From GWF2-33-9 sp964500435 (lineage in GTDB: Bacteria > Bacteroidota > Ignavibacteria > Kapaibacteriales > UBA2268): DNA of 64,000 bases. The DNA lies in contig CAZCNL010000008.1 of NCBI GenBank assembly GCA_964500435.1, positions 1 to 64,000 of the forward strand. The letters run 5' to 3'. The translations under genes were made by a program, and so were the position numbers. The notes under the pieces were generated by a model. That model was not told where the DNA came from and made no database searches. It saw only the letters and a list, made by a program, of their open reading frames with translations. Within the stretch, counting starts at the first letter, position 1; the number at the start of each line of letters is the position of its first letter. Of this stretch, positions 52,589 to 62,240 are shown in pieces.

Positions 52589-53293
52589 TTATAAATTTTT
52601 AACAAATTTATCTAATTGATTTTTAAATTCTTCAATATTATCACGATTTATGACGATTGAATTTGACTTTTTGATAAAATCAAATTTGGTATTTTGTTCA
52701 ATAATCAAATTACCGTCTTTTAATAGTTTGAAATTGAATTGATTTTTCTTTTGAGCTTCATTATTTTCATTTTGTAAGTCTTTTGTTTCAATTGAGTTAT
52801 TATTTGGTGCCGCAGTATATGATTGATGATAAACTAAATTTTTACTTTCGGCAGCAGTTTTTGCTAATTTATCGCAAATTTCATTGTATTTATCGCCATT
52901 ATGACCTTTCACCCAAATAAATTCTACGTCAAAAAGATTTAAAAGCCTATAAAGTTCGACCCAAAGTTCTTTGTTTTTAACAGGTTTTTTGTCCGCTTTA
53001 ATCCAATTGTTTTTTGCCCAGCTTTGCAACCAATTTTGAGAAATTGATTGAACAATTAAATTTGAGTCAGTATAAATTTTTAACAAGTATTTCTTATTGC
53101 TTTTCTTATTTTTTTCAAAATATTGCAAAACACTTATGACCGCCATCAATTCCATACGGTTATTAGTTGTGTCGGGAACATATTCGGAATGCTCAATGCG
53201 TCTATCTTCTGTAATCAAGACCCAAGCGAAGCCTCCATCTCCTGGATTACCTAAGCAAGCACCATCTGTATATATTTCTATTGTATGTATCAT
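52589..53293 (-). CDS. rnhA: Ribonuclease HI with a C-terminal extension
   Basis: 234 residues; a typical RNase HI is about 150. All catalytic residues are present: D10 (YTDGACLGNPG), E47 (NRMELMA), D75 (YTDSNL), H130 (KGHNGD) and D140. After about residue 150 comes a serine/asparagine-rich linker (about 150-180) and then a C-terminal segment of about 50 residues with FNFKLLKDGNLIIEQNTKF. That segment is beta-then-helix in character and has no family I recognise. It degrades the RNA strand of RNA:DNA hybrids. The gene has its own -7 box. Confidence 0.88.
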   Translation of the reverse strand: MIHTIEIYTDGACLGNPGDGGFAWVLITEDRRIEHSEYVPDTTNNRMELMAVISVLQYFEKNKKSNKKYLLKIYTDSNLIVQSISQNWLQSWAKNNWIKADKKPVKNKELWVELYRLLNLFDVEFIWVKGHNGDKYNEICDKLAKTAAESKNLVYHQSYTAAPNNNSIETKDLQNENNEAQKKNQFNFKLLKDGNLIIEQNTKFDFIKKSNSIVINRDNIEEFKNQLDKFVKNL

Positions 53294-53307
53294 AAGTTAT
53301 AAATTTA

Positions 53308-53315
53308 CAAATTTA
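53308..53315 (-). promoter_or_regulatory. Candidate -7 box for rnhA
   Basis: TAAATTTG (fits TAnnTTTG) on the minus strand, 15 bases before ATG 53293. The leader would be only about ten bases and no TTG is correctly spaced. Confidence 0.3.
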
Positions 53316-53384
53316 TCAATATTTATTAAATTAATTCGTTAAATTTTTATTAATCAAATTATTATTCACTAAAAATATTTTTTT

Positions 53385-53708
53385 ATGGGAAAACCAATTC
53401 ATTTAACAGATGATACTTTTGATTCAGAAGTCCTTAAATCAGATATTCCTGTAATTATTGATTTTTGGGCAACTTGGTGCGCTCCTTGTCGTATGATTGC
53501 TCCAATAATCGAACAATTTGCTTCTGAATACGAAGGCAGAGTAAAAGTTTGCAAATTAGATGTTGATAACAATCAACAAGTTGCAATGAATTATGGAATT
53601 CGTTCTATTCCGACAGTTTTAATTTTCAAAAATGGTGAAGTTGTCGATACTATTGTCGGCGCCGTTCCCAAAACAATGTTGAAAGAACGCTTGGAATCAC
53701 ATCTCTAA
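53385..53708 (+). CDS. trxA: Thioredoxin
   Basis: 107 residues, complete thioredoxin fold. Active-site C32 and C35 in WATWCAPCRM, D26 buried below it, and the cis-proline in RSIPTV (P76). It reduces protein disulfides in the cytoplasm. No signal peptide. Single gene with its own hairpin terminator. Confidence 0.96.
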   Translation: MGKPIHLTDDTFDSEVLKSDIPVIIDFWATWCAPCRMIAPIIEQFASEYEGRVKVCKLDVDNNQQVAMNYGIRSIPTVLIFKNGEVVDTIVGAVPKTMLKERLESHL

Positions 53709-53742
53709 TCAATAGTTTTATAATCTAAATTTTAGTAAAAAA

Positions 53743-53775
53743 CCCTCCTTTGTATTACATCGGAGGGCTTTTTTT
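53743..53775. terminator. Terminator between thioredoxin and the FN3 protein gene
   Basis: CCCTCC (53743-53748) pairs with GGAGGG (53762-53767) over a 13-base loop, followed by a long T-run on the plus strand. Confidence 0.7.
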
Positions 53776-53789
53776 TAATTTCTAATTTA

Positions 53790-56495
53790 TTATTTACTAA
53801 TTATAAATTTGCCAATTTGTTGCTTTTGTCCAGTTGAAATCTTATAAATATAAGTATTTGAAGGAAGAGCTTCAGTATTTATTTCAATTTCATTGTTTCC
53901 AAGTTGCAAATTTGAGTAATTTCGTGAAAATATTATTTTGCCACTTAAATCAAGAATTTGAAGATTTATTTCGTTTGAATTTTCTAAATTGAACTTCATT
54001 TTCATCAAATTTACAACAGGTAAAGGATTAATTTCAGTTTTAAAATAGTTATCTGTTTGAACTGAAGCTGGATCTTCTGTTTCAAATGTCCATACATCCG
54101 ACCAAGGTGCTGTTCCACCATCATTTGCCCCACGAACACGCCAATAATATTTTGTAAGTGGTTCTAAGTTAAATAAGATTTTCGATGTTGTCCAAACTTT
54201 ATCATTAAAATAATACAAATCTTTGAAATCTGCATCGTGTGCAATTTGCAATTCATAAACATCGGCGCTATCTATTTTATTCCAAGTTAATTCAAGAGAT
54301 TTTGTTAATAAATTCTTGACACCATTTTGAGGTGAAAGCAATGTTACTTTCGCTGTTGGAGCCAACGGTATTGTCTTGAAAGAAAATACACTTGACCAAT
54401 CTGAAACACCACCAATATTTTTCGCTGCTACTCGCCAAAAATATACTTTGTTGTTAATTAAGTTATTGACATTATATGTTGTGGTTGAAAGTGTATCTAT
54501 GTTAACAAGTAAATTGGAAAAATTATCTGCATCTGAAACTTGTAATATATATTTCTCTGCTCTGGAGGAAGCTTGCCAAGTCAAATCAACTGAAAGTTGC
54601 AATTTAGTTGTACCATTTGCTGGAGTTAGTAATACGGGCACACTTGGACGTATGTAACCCGTTTTAAATGTATATACAGTGCTCCATTGGCTTGTTCCTT
54701 CAGTATTTTTACCTCGAACTCGCCACCAATAACGAGTGTTTTCTGCTAAATTATCCATTATTACAGAATTTACAACAATATTTCTTTCCCATCTTTTTAA
54801 ATTCGTAAATGTCGAATCATCAGAAATATCAAAATCATATTTTTCTGTTCCTTGAGAACCCGTCCACCTTAATGAAACAAGAACAGGCTCAATTCCGGTA
54901 GAATCATTTTTTGGATAAGTTAAAGTAGGTGGTGCAATAACCGTTTTCATATTATAAACATCAGACCAAGTACTTTGGCAATCGTTATAAAATGCTTTGA
55001 CTTTCCAATAATACTTTGCATTGTAATTCGGGAAGGTGTAATGGAATGTATTGGAATAAATAATAGTATCAACTAATTTATTTTCCATTTCATAAGTAGT
55101 GCTGATTTGCAAATTATAACTTGTATTTGGAATGCCTTCTGTCCATTGAATATCTGCGGTTTTTGGAACACCTGTTTGAGTATTTACTGGATAAACTGCC
55201 ACTGGTGTTTTGGCTGTTGTTTCGAAATATCTTGTTTCAGACCATAATCCAATATTTATTGGATTATCTACACGTACTCGCCAATAATATTTTGTAATTC
55301 CTTCGGGTAATGTCAAAGTTGCTGATTCAATTTGAACACTGTCAACATCGATTACGATAGTTGAATCAGCGAATGTGTCTGATTTTGCTATTTGTATTCT
55401 ATAAAACTGTGCATTTGTAATACTATTCCAAGCAAAATTTAAAATTATAGGAATACATTTATCACCGTTATTTGGAAAACTTAATGTTACTGGTTGATAT
55501 GGTGTTTTAAAACTATAAGAGCTTGAAATTTCAGTATTGCAAGAATCCAAAGACTCATCATTATTAATAGTTATAGGTTGTGTTTTAGCATATACTCGCC
55601 AATAATATGTTTGGTTGTAATCATTTGGTAATGTGATTGATAAAGTTGTGTCTGCAGATCGATATTCTGTAAATGTATTAAATTGTGCTGAAGGCGAAAC
55701 CTGAATTACATAATTAAGGGCTTGTGGAATAGTTCTCCATTTAAATGTAACACTGAATGGTAAACCGTTTTGGAACAATGGTATTCCAAAACTTCCGTTT
55801 GCTGGTGAAACTAAAGTAGTCGGTCCGACACGTGTAGTAAATTTAGTAGCTTGTCCAATTAGACTATCAGCCCAACAACCATTTTTATTTTGGAATGCAA
55901 CCCAATAATATGTTGTATTATAATTTGGAACAGTAATATTTACATTAATAGTCCCGTCTTGTGCAATTACTGGATTTGCAATTGTTGTATCTACTACTTT
56001 ACTCGAAAAGCTTCGGTTCGATGCTATTAATATTCGCAAAGAGTCAATTTTTGTGTATGGTGTTTTAACAAAAAAGCCAATTTTCTTATCCAAACAGCTT
56101 TCGTCAACCCCGGGGAAAACCATCAAAAGTGGTTCGGTGTTTGTTGTGAAATTAAAAACATTTGAATTAACTATCTGATCATTATTCAACGTTGCTACTA
56201 CTTTCCAATAATATTTCGTTTGTGAAGTTATATTTGTAATATTTTCTGTACTCAATGTTGTATCGGTACCAGTGTTTATTGTTATTGTGCTATCGATATT
56301 GAATGAAGAAGTTGTCGAGAAGTAAAACTTATAAAATTTAATGTTATTGACACTGCTCCATTTGAATGCAGTGAAGTATTCCACACAAGTGGAATTATTT
56401 TCTGGGAAAAGCAAATTCAATTGAGCATTACTAACAGTCGTAATCACAAATAGCCCAATTGCAAGTAAAAGAACTGATAATTTTTTGTTTTTCAT
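53790..56495 (-). CDS. Secreted FN3-repeat protein with T9SS sorting domain
   Basis: About 901 residues from ATG 56495, which fits the signal peptide MKNKKLSVLLLAIGLFVITT; the frame runs 33 bases further to a TTG that is less likely. Eight fibronectin type III-like modules follow each other, each marked by a YYWRV-type motif (YYWKVVA, YYWVAFQ, YYWRVYA, YYWRVRV, YYWKVKA, YWWRVRG, YFWRVAA, YYWRVRG). The end is a T9SS C-terminal domain (LPVVNLMKMKFNLEN, INLQILDLSGKIIFS, LPSNTYIYKIST). Such repeats act as spacers or adhesive stalks outside the cell. Alternatively a large adhesin involved in gliding or surface attachment; that is inference. Confidence 0.85.
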   Translation of the reverse strand: MKNKKLSVLLLAIGLFVITTVSNAQLNLLFPENNSTCVEYFTAFKWSSVNNIKFYKFYFSTTSSFNIDSTITINTGTDTTLSTENITNITSQTKYYWKVVATLNNDQIVNSNVFNFTTNTEPLLMVFPGVDESCLDKKIGFFVKTPYTKIDSLRILIASNRSFSSKVVDTTIANPVIAQDGTINVNITVPNYNTTYYWVAFQNKNGCWADSLIGQATKFTTRVGPTTLVSPANGSFGIPLFQNGLPFSVTFKWRTIPQALNYVIQVSPSAQFNTFTEYRSADTTLSITLPNDYNQTYYWRVYAKTQPITINNDESLDSCNTEISSSYSFKTPYQPVTLSFPNNGDKCIPIILNFAWNSITNAQFYRIQIAKSDTFADSTIVIDVDSVQIESATLTLPEGITKYYWRVRVDNPINIGLWSETRYFETTAKTPVAVYPVNTQTGVPKTADIQWTEGIPNTSYNLQISTTYEMENKLVDTIIYSNTFHYTFPNYNAKYYWKVKAFYNDCQSTWSDVYNMKTVIAPPTLTYPKNDSTGIEPVLVSLRWTGSQGTEKYDFDISDDSTFTNLKRWERNIVVNSVIMDNLAENTRYWWRVRGKNTEGTSQWSTVYTFKTGYIRPSVPVLLTPANGTTKLQLSVDLTWQASSRAEKYILQVSDADNFSNLLVNIDTLSTTTYNVNNLINNKVYFWRVAAKNIGGVSDWSSVFSFKTIPLAPTAKVTLLSPQNGVKNLLTKSLELTWNKIDSADVYELQIAHDADFKDLYYFNDKVWTTSKILFNLEPLTKYYWRVRGANDGGTAPWSDVWTFETEDPASVQTDNYFKTEINPLPVVNLMKMKFNLENSNEINLQILDLSGKIIFSRNYSNLQLGNNEIEINTEALPSNTYIYKISTGQKQQIGKFIISK

Positions 56496-56658
56496 TTTAT
56501 TAATCCTAATTTTTTTCAAAATCCACAATTTTAATATTTTATTCTAATTTCTTATTTTAAATTTTTTGATATTTAATATAATAAACACGAAATGCAATCA
56601 AATTTGTTGCAAAACTATGTTAATTATCAACAATAGAATAATAAATTAACGACTTCGG

Positions 56659-59061
56659 TTAAATATATTTTCTTATTGTATTTACTACATTAACCAAATT
56701 AATTGGCTTCTCAATATATTCATTACAACCACTTTCCGAAGCTTTTTGTTTTTCTGCGTATGCAGTAAAAGCTGAAATTGCAATAATTGGCATTTCTGGA
56801 TAAATTTCTTTAATTTGTTTGGATGCAGTAAAACCGTCCATATACGGCATTTTTAAATCCATCAAAATTAAATCGATGTTTTTATTTTCTTTAACTATAT
56901 TTATTGCTTCCAATCCATCATTTGCCCGTATTAAATGAAAATTCATCTTTTCTAATAATTTATGCAGCACAAGATAATTTATATCATCATCTTCGGCAAT
57001 TAAAATATTTATATCTTTTTCTGTATTTATTTTTTCCATTTTCTCTTCTTCTCCTTTTGTTTCGTTTAAAATAACGGGTTTGAATGGTATTAAAATTTGA
57101 AATAAGGAACCCATATTTGGTTCGGATTCCACCCAAATTTTACCTCCTAAAAGTTCAATAAACCCCTTGCTAATCGATAGACCTAAACCGGCACCTTCAA
57201 ATTTGCGAGAAAGCTTTAAATCGCTTTGAACAAATCTATCAAAAATTATGCCTTGATATTCAGCTGGTATTCCGATTCCAGAATCTTTAACAAAAAATAA
57301 TATTTCATCCCCAACAATTTTATATCCAAATGTAACCTTGCCTTGTTTTGTAAATTTAATTGCATTATCAATCAAATGATAAAGTGATTGACGTAATTTA
57401 TAATAATCTGACCAAATCATGTTATTTTCATTGTTTTCGTCAATTGTTGCTTCTAATTCTATTCCTTTTGCTTTTGCTAATTCGCTATAACAATTCCACA
57501 AATCTTCTAATATAAAATTGACATCAACTTCGGATAACTCAATTTTTGCTTCTTCTTTTTCAATTAACGACATATCTAAAACATTGTCAATAATTTGTAC
57601 TAATCTGTTTGTACTTTGCTTTAACAAATTAACATATTCTTCTCTATCATCTTCACGAATTTCTTTATTCATTAAAAGCTGCGTAAATCCAATAATTCCA
57701 TTTAAAGGTGTTCGTATTTCGTGGCTCATATTTTTTAAAAATGCTTTTTTAAGTTCGTCGCTTTGTTCTGCTTTAATTTTGATTCTGTAATAATTTTCCT
57801 GATATTCTTGAAATTCAATCATTTGCAAAACTGATGCGATTAATAATTGAACCTGCAAAATATCAGAATTAGTATAGTTATCTTTTTTATTTATTAAACC
57901 AACAATTCCTTTGACTTCATCCTCCTTAATTATTGGCATTATCAAACATCGGCGACACTCAAAATTGGAAAGTGGTAATCCTTTTAAAAAGTTCTTATTA
58001 TCCAAATTATTATAGATTTTTGGCATTCTTTGTCTGACAACCTCTACCCACTCCCCCATTTCCTCTATCGAATATGTCACTTTTATGTCTTTGATGTTAC
58101 AGTACTTATAACCTTTATTGGATAAATTGAAATGAGTAAAAGTCTCATCTTGAGCTTGATAATTCAAATAAAAAGCAAAATCACTTTCAGTAAGTTGATT
58201 TGCTTCGTCTAATGATATGTGTACTAATTCATTTTTTGATGTTGATTTTAATTCATAGATTCTTAAAATACTTTCCAACCTTTCCTTGGATTTCATTAAT
58301 TCCAATTTTGCTTGAATTTTTTCTGTCTGGTCATTGACAATTAATACTATCTCACCTGTCGATAATTTGAAAACAGAATATTCTTTCCATATTTTTCCAT
58401 CTTCATAATTATTGCAAGCAATTTGGATTAATTCTGCAATTCCATTTTCATTTACTCGTTTAATTAAATCAAATAATTCTTTTGAATATATTCCTAGTAA
58501 ATTTTCATCAAATAAATTATCTATAACATTCTGCTTATTAACTTTTTCAATTTTTTGTGCTTCAAGATTTATATCTTTTAATAAAAAAGCTTGCCCATTT
58601 TGGATTGGTCGTAAAATAATAATACCATTTGTGGAATGCTCGAATAATTGACGATATCTAACGATTGAATTACTCAAAATATCTTCGAGCATCAATTCAT
58701 TTGTCTTATCTTCTAAATTGAAAATATAAAAAGGCTTTTCGGTTTGTTTTCCTATCAATGAAGCATTGATAATTATTTCAATATTTTCGCCGTCAAATTT
58801 TCTTAATTTCCCCGTTGTTGAAATTGTTTGTTCTTCATAAAGTCTTTCTTTTGCCTGTTCATCGGTAATATCCGGTATTACGAAATCCCAAATATTTTTG
58901 TTTATTATATCATTTTGTTTAAAACCAATAATATCACAAAATTTATCATTCGCATAATGTATTAAAAATGCGGAATCCGTAAATGCAATAGCATTTGAGT
59001 TTGTTCGTACTGCTATTTCAAACAAATCTTTACTAAATAAATTAAAATTATCATCAACCAT
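56659..59061 (-). CDS. Hybrid sensor histidine kinase with PAS, GAF and receiver domains
   Basis: 800 residues, cytoplasmic throughout. A PAS domain (about 12-105, with SNAIAFTDSAFLIHYANDKFC), a second PAS (about 130-245), a GAF-type domain (about 270-415, with cysteines C363 and C366 in NFECRRCLIMPI), then HisKA with H447 in KNMSHEIRTPLNG, the ATPase domain (N-box LIDNAIKFTKQG, DSGIGIPAEYQ, GAGLGLSISKGF) and a C-terminal receiver with the phospho-acceptor near 734 (LMDLKMPYMDG). The receiver suggests a phosphorelay ending in an Hpt protein encoded elsewhere. No partner gene is adjacent. Confidence 0.92.
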   Translation of the reverse strand: MVDDNFNLFSKDLFEIAVRTNSNAIAFTDSAFLIHYANDKFCDIIGFKQNDIINKNIWDFVIPDITDEQAKERLYEEQTISTTGKLRKFDGENIEIIINASLIGKQTEKPFYIFNLEDKTNELMLEDILSNSIVRYRQLFEHSTNGIIILRPIQNGQAFLLKDINLEAQKIEKVNKQNVIDNLFDENLLGIYSKELFDLIKRVNENGIAELIQIACNNYEDGKIWKEYSVFKLSTGEIVLIVNDQTEKIQAKLELMKSKERLESILRIYELKSTSKNELVHISLDEANQLTESDFAFYLNYQAQDETFTHFNLSNKGYKYCNIKDIKVTYSIEEMGEWVEVVRQRMPKIYNNLDNKNFLKGLPLSNFECRRCLIMPIIKEDEVKGIVGLINKKDNYTNSDILQVQLLIASVLQMIEFQEYQENYYRIKIKAEQSDELKKAFLKNMSHEIRTPLNGIIGFTQLLMNKEIREDDREEYVNLLKQSTNRLVQIIDNVLDMSLIEKEEAKIELSEVDVNFILEDLWNCYSELAKAKGIELEATIDENNENNMIWSDYYKLRQSLYHLIDNAIKFTKQGKVTFGYKIVGDEILFFVKDSGIGIPAEYQGIIFDRFVQSDLKLSRKFEGAGLGLSISKGFIELLGGKIWVESEPNMGSLFQILIPFKPVILNETKGEEEKMEKINTEKDINILIAEDDDINYLVLHKLLEKMNFHLIRANDGLEAINIVKENKNIDLILMDLKMPYMDGFTASKQIKEIYPEMPIIAISAFTAYAEKQKASESGCNEYIEKPINLVNVVNTIRKYI

Positions 59062-59191
59062 TCAAATTCTAAAAGAATTAATTATCGTTATTAATAAAAT
59101 GTAAAATGAATTTTTATTTTTATAAATTTTTTACCTTAAACGAAAATTTTTATTAATATTTTATTAATAATTTAATTAAGTTTTTGCTAAA

Positions 59192-60331
59192 TTATAAGTT
59201 AATCGATGCTAATATTTTTTTTACTACATAATCCCAATTCAACCTTGTTTGGTATTCATTATATGATGATTTAGCAAGTTGAAAGTAATTAACTTGATTA
59301 TTAAAATAGTCAATAATTAATTGAAGTGCTTTTTGGGGATTATTTTCGAAATCTATTAAAAAACCATTGACATTTTCTTTGATTGCAGAGGGAATTCCTC
59401 CAATATTGGAAGCTAAAACAGGAATTGCATATGCGTTAGCTTCGCAAATCACATGACCAAATGTTTCTGCTCTGGATGGAAAAAGTAAAAAATGTGTGTC
59501 CTTCAAAATTTGTTCGAAATTTTTTAATTCAAATGGGTTACTTTTATCTAAAAATGGGATAATATGAACAAAATCGAGCGAAATTTTTCCTGTGGGTTTG
59601 GTGCCAATAACTGTTAATTTTGCTTTCATTCCATTTTTATTCAATTGGTTTACCAAATTGACTGCTCTGTCACAACCTTTTCTGTGCCAATATTTTGCAA
59701 TCATCAGCAAATTTATTCCATTGAATTTTTTTTCTTGTAAAATTTTATTAATTTCACTTTCATCTGGTGCATAATCAATATTAGCACCAAGTGGAACAAG
59801 TTCTAATTTATTTTCGGGAACCCCATAATCCTTAATTGCACTTTCAATTGCCCAATCGGACGATAAAAATATTTTCTTTGCTCGTTTGAATGCTTGACGT
59901 TCTATTTCAACTCCATTCTTAAAACTTGCTGATGTTATGTTAGTATATTCGTCGTAAAAATTATAAATATTATGAAATGTTGCATCACTTAAAAAATAAA
60001 TTGGCTTTGTTGTTTCTAAATAAGCAAGTGGCATCGAACCAAATGCGAAGACTAAATCTGAATTAGAATTATTAATATCATCGACAATTTTTTTCGATAA
60101 TTGTCGCAAAAGATTTGGTTCCCGATGTCGTAAATGATTTTTCCCTGTAATAATTTGATAAAATAATTTTTTTGCTTTGTAGTAATATTTTCTTAAATCT
60201 TCATCTGCACCAAAAACTTCAACTTCTACACCTTGCTTTACAAAATGTTTAATTAAATAATTCCCAATTAAATTTCTGTTTTTTAAGGGATGTGAGTGAT
60301 CAAGTGCGGTTGCGGGATAAGCAATTTTCAT
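59192..60331 (-). CDS. Glycosyltransferase, GT-B fold (GT4 type)
   Basis: 379 residues. The C-terminal half has the GT4 nucleotide-sugar site: NLLMIAKYWHRKGCDRAV near 208-225, and the EX7E region AETFGHVICEANAYAIPVLAS near 298-318 within LLFPSRAETFGHV. The N-terminal half (about 1-180) is the acceptor domain, including FAFGSMPLAYLETTKPI. The enzyme would transfer a sugar to a lipid or saccharide acceptor. Its start overlaps the WG-repeat gene by four bases, so it is translationally coupled to it. Confidence 0.85.
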   Translation of the reverse strand: MKIAYPATALDHSHPLKNRNLIGNYLIKHFVKQGVEVEVFGADEDLRKYYYKAKKLFYQIITGKNHLRHREPNLLRQLSKKIVDDINNSNSDLVFAFGSMPLAYLETTKPIYFLSDATFHNIYNFYDEYTNITSASFKNGVEIERQAFKRAKKIFLSSDWAIESAIKDYGVPENKLELVPLGANIDYAPDESEINKILQEKKFNGINLLMIAKYWHRKGCDRAVNLVNQLNKNGMKAKLTVIGTKPTGKISLDFVHIIPFLDKSNPFELKNFEQILKDTHFLLFPSRAETFGHVICEANAYAIPVLASNIGGIPSAIKENVNGFLIDFENNPQKALQLIIDYFNNQVNYFQLAKSSYNEYQTRLNWDYVVKKILASINL

Positions 60332-61566
60332 TTTATTTTTCCATTAAGAATATTATATTCCCAAATCACTTTACCGATAGTGTTAATAATCATTAATTTA
60401 TTATCTTTCCAAACATAAGCAAAACCATCATTAAAATCTTGTGCAAAATCGAATTGATTTTCTATAACTAATTTAGCTGATTTATCGATATAACCCCATT
60501 TTTCATCAGTTAAAACACGTGCAAGTCCTGAATTGAAATTTCCGGCACCATCGAAATTTTCCTTTGATAATAATTTTCCTTGCAAATCAGTAAAATTATA
60601 TTTTCCGTTTGCCAGTTGAATTGTTGCAAAACCTTCCGAAAAATCATTCGCTAATTTATAAAGAGAACAAGAGGCAAGTTTACCTTCGGTATTCAAAAAG
60701 CTCATCACTTCACCATCAGTATATCTTGCTACACCATTATGATAACTCCAAATATATTTAATTCGATTATTAAAAATATACGAATCGTCTTTCTCAGATT
60801 TCTTTGGATAGATTACTTTCCCAGTTGAATCTAAAATATACCAATTCGAATCTAATTTTACAACTGCTTTTCCTTCACTAAAAGTTTGGACATCGTCAAA
60901 TCCAATTTTTGAAAAAAGATTTCCTTGAGTGTTTATAAAATTAAATTTATCATTGTACAAAACAGTAGCCCAACCATCATTAAAATCACTTGCATATTTA
61001 AATGTCAAAATCTTATATTTTTCTCCACCTTGTTCGATTATTAAAGATGATGGAATAGTTTCCAAAACTTCTGGTGAATTTATTTTTTCTAAAAATGAGT
61101 ATTCGCCTTTCGTATTCAAAAAAGTAAACTGTTCATCATAAGTATAATCAGCACTTTTTAAAGGTATAGAAATTCTTGCAAAATTATTTTTGTATTTCCA
61201 TATAATTTTTTCTTGAGGTTTAATTATAATGTTGCCAAGTGAATCAACAACACCGTATTCATCACCAAATTTAATAAACCAAAATCCCCAACTTTTTTTA
61301 TATGTTGCTTTTCCTTCACTGAAATAAGCATATTGCGGGAAGCTTATTGAGGGATATTCTTTTCCTTCGAAATTAATAAAGTAAATTTCATAATCTGTTT
61401 CAAATTCTTTATCAATTATTATTTTTCCTGTCGTATCTATATAAGCAACATAACCATCATTGACAACAGGAAAAAGATTTTTTGCATTACCATTGTAAAA
61501 AACAAATAAACTCAGAATTAAGATAGTAATTTTAACTTTTTGTTTCATTTTCGATTTCATTTTCAT
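60328..61566 (-). CDS. WG-repeat protein, secreted
   Basis: 412 residues. A signal peptide (ending NAKN near residue 30) is followed by about nine WG/KWG-like repeats, each containing FSEGKA or FNDGFA-type blocks and a following NTEGK or DLQGK strand (for example FSEGKAVVKLDSNWYIL, FNSGLARVLTDEKWGYIDK, FNDGFAYVWKDNKLMII). WG repeats form beta-propeller-like or stacked structures of unclear role. The first codons overlap the end of the membrane protein gene by up to 35 bases; ATG 61560 or 61548 are alternative starts. Second gene of a three-gene operon ending in a glycosyltransferase. Confidence 0.8.
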   Translation of the reverse strand: MKMKSKMKQKVKITILILSLFVFYNGNAKNLFPVVNDGYVAYIDTTGKIIIDKEFETDYEIYFINFEGKEYPSISFPQYAYFSEGKATYKKSWGFWFIKFGDEYGVVDSLGNIIIKPQEKIIWKYKNNFARISIPLKSADYTYDEQFTFLNTKGEYSFLEKINSPEVLETIPSSLIIEQGGEKYKILTFKYASDFNDGWATVLYNDKFNFINTQGNLFSKIGFDDVQTFSEGKAVVKLDSNWYILDSTGKVIYPKKSEKDDSYIFNNRIKYIWSYHNGVARYTDGEVMSFLNTEGKLASCSLYKLANDFSEGFATIQLANGKYNFTDLQGKLLSKENFDGAGNFNSGLARVLTDEKWGYIDKSAKLVIENQFDFAQDFNDGFAYVWKDNKLMIINTIGKVIWEYNILNGKIK

Positions 61567-62104
61567 TGCTAATACTTTGTTTCTTAAGTGGTTGCCAAAT
61601 TAGTAAAACCAAAATTGTTAAATTTGCTAAGTACGATAATCCACTTAAAGAATTCACGGTAACACTTAAAATACGCTTCAAAAAAAATGTTTGAATTGGT
61701 GTGCTATAAAATTCCCATAAATGGTTCCAAAAAATTTCAATAGAAAGCCTTATATCCATCCAACCATTATAAAATTGAATTGGGGAAAATAAGAAAAATA
61801 AGACGAAACCCATAAACATCCACCCTTCACGTTTTAATAAAGGCTTAAATTGAAAGAGCAAAATTAAAGCAGAAACAAATGCTATTAAATAAGCGGGCAA
61901 TGTATAAACATTCGTTGCAGCATATATATAAACACTTTGCATTAAAATATCATTCGATGCTTGTCGCACAAAAGTTTGGGTTGCTGATGGTTCAAAAACA
62001 CTATATGCAATTACCGAACGGACTAAACTTCCTCCTAACCAAAAGCTAAAAGTAACAAAAAATACTATGGAAATTATTTTCTGGAATTTTGTTATATTGC
62101 TCAT
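61532..62104 (-). CDS. Small polytopic membrane protein of unknown function
   Basis: 190 residues with about four hydrophobic segments (near 12-30, 65-85, 95-115, 150-170) and a polar loop between the first two. TNVYTLPAYLIAF near 65 and FLFSPIQFYNGWMDIRL near 104 are the most distinctive parts. No family is recognisable. First gene of the operon with the WG-repeat protein and the glycosyltransferase. Confidence 0.55.
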   Translation of the reverse strand: MSNITKFQKIISIVFFVTFSFWLGGSLVRSVIAYSVFEPSATQTFVRQASNDILMQSVYIYAATNVYTLPAYLIAFVSALILLFQFKPLLKREGWMFMGFVLFFLFSPIQFYNGWMDIRLSIEIFWNHLWEFYSTPIQTFFLKRILSVTVNSLSGLSYLANLTILVLLIWQPLKKQSISNENEIENETKS

Positions 62105-62240
62105 AATTAATAATTATTTTAGAAAAATTTGTAAATTAATTTTTTTGAAAAAGTAATTTAATAAATTAATAAGAAAATTGTAATTAATAAACTAAAGAAA
62201 TATAAATATTTTGTAATTTTCATAAATTGAAAATGAGAAA

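Noticed and set aside
53790..56495. Possible CRISPR or tandem DNA repeat in the FN3 protein gene
   Set aside because: The periodicity is at protein level only (YYWRV motifs); DNA repeats are diverged and units are about 300 bases, so this is a multidomain protein.
56610..56617. TAGTTTTG as promoter of the FN3 protein gene
   Set aside because: It fits TAnnTTTG, but there is no TTG at the correct spacing and it lies about 115 bases from the start; evidence is too thin to annotate.
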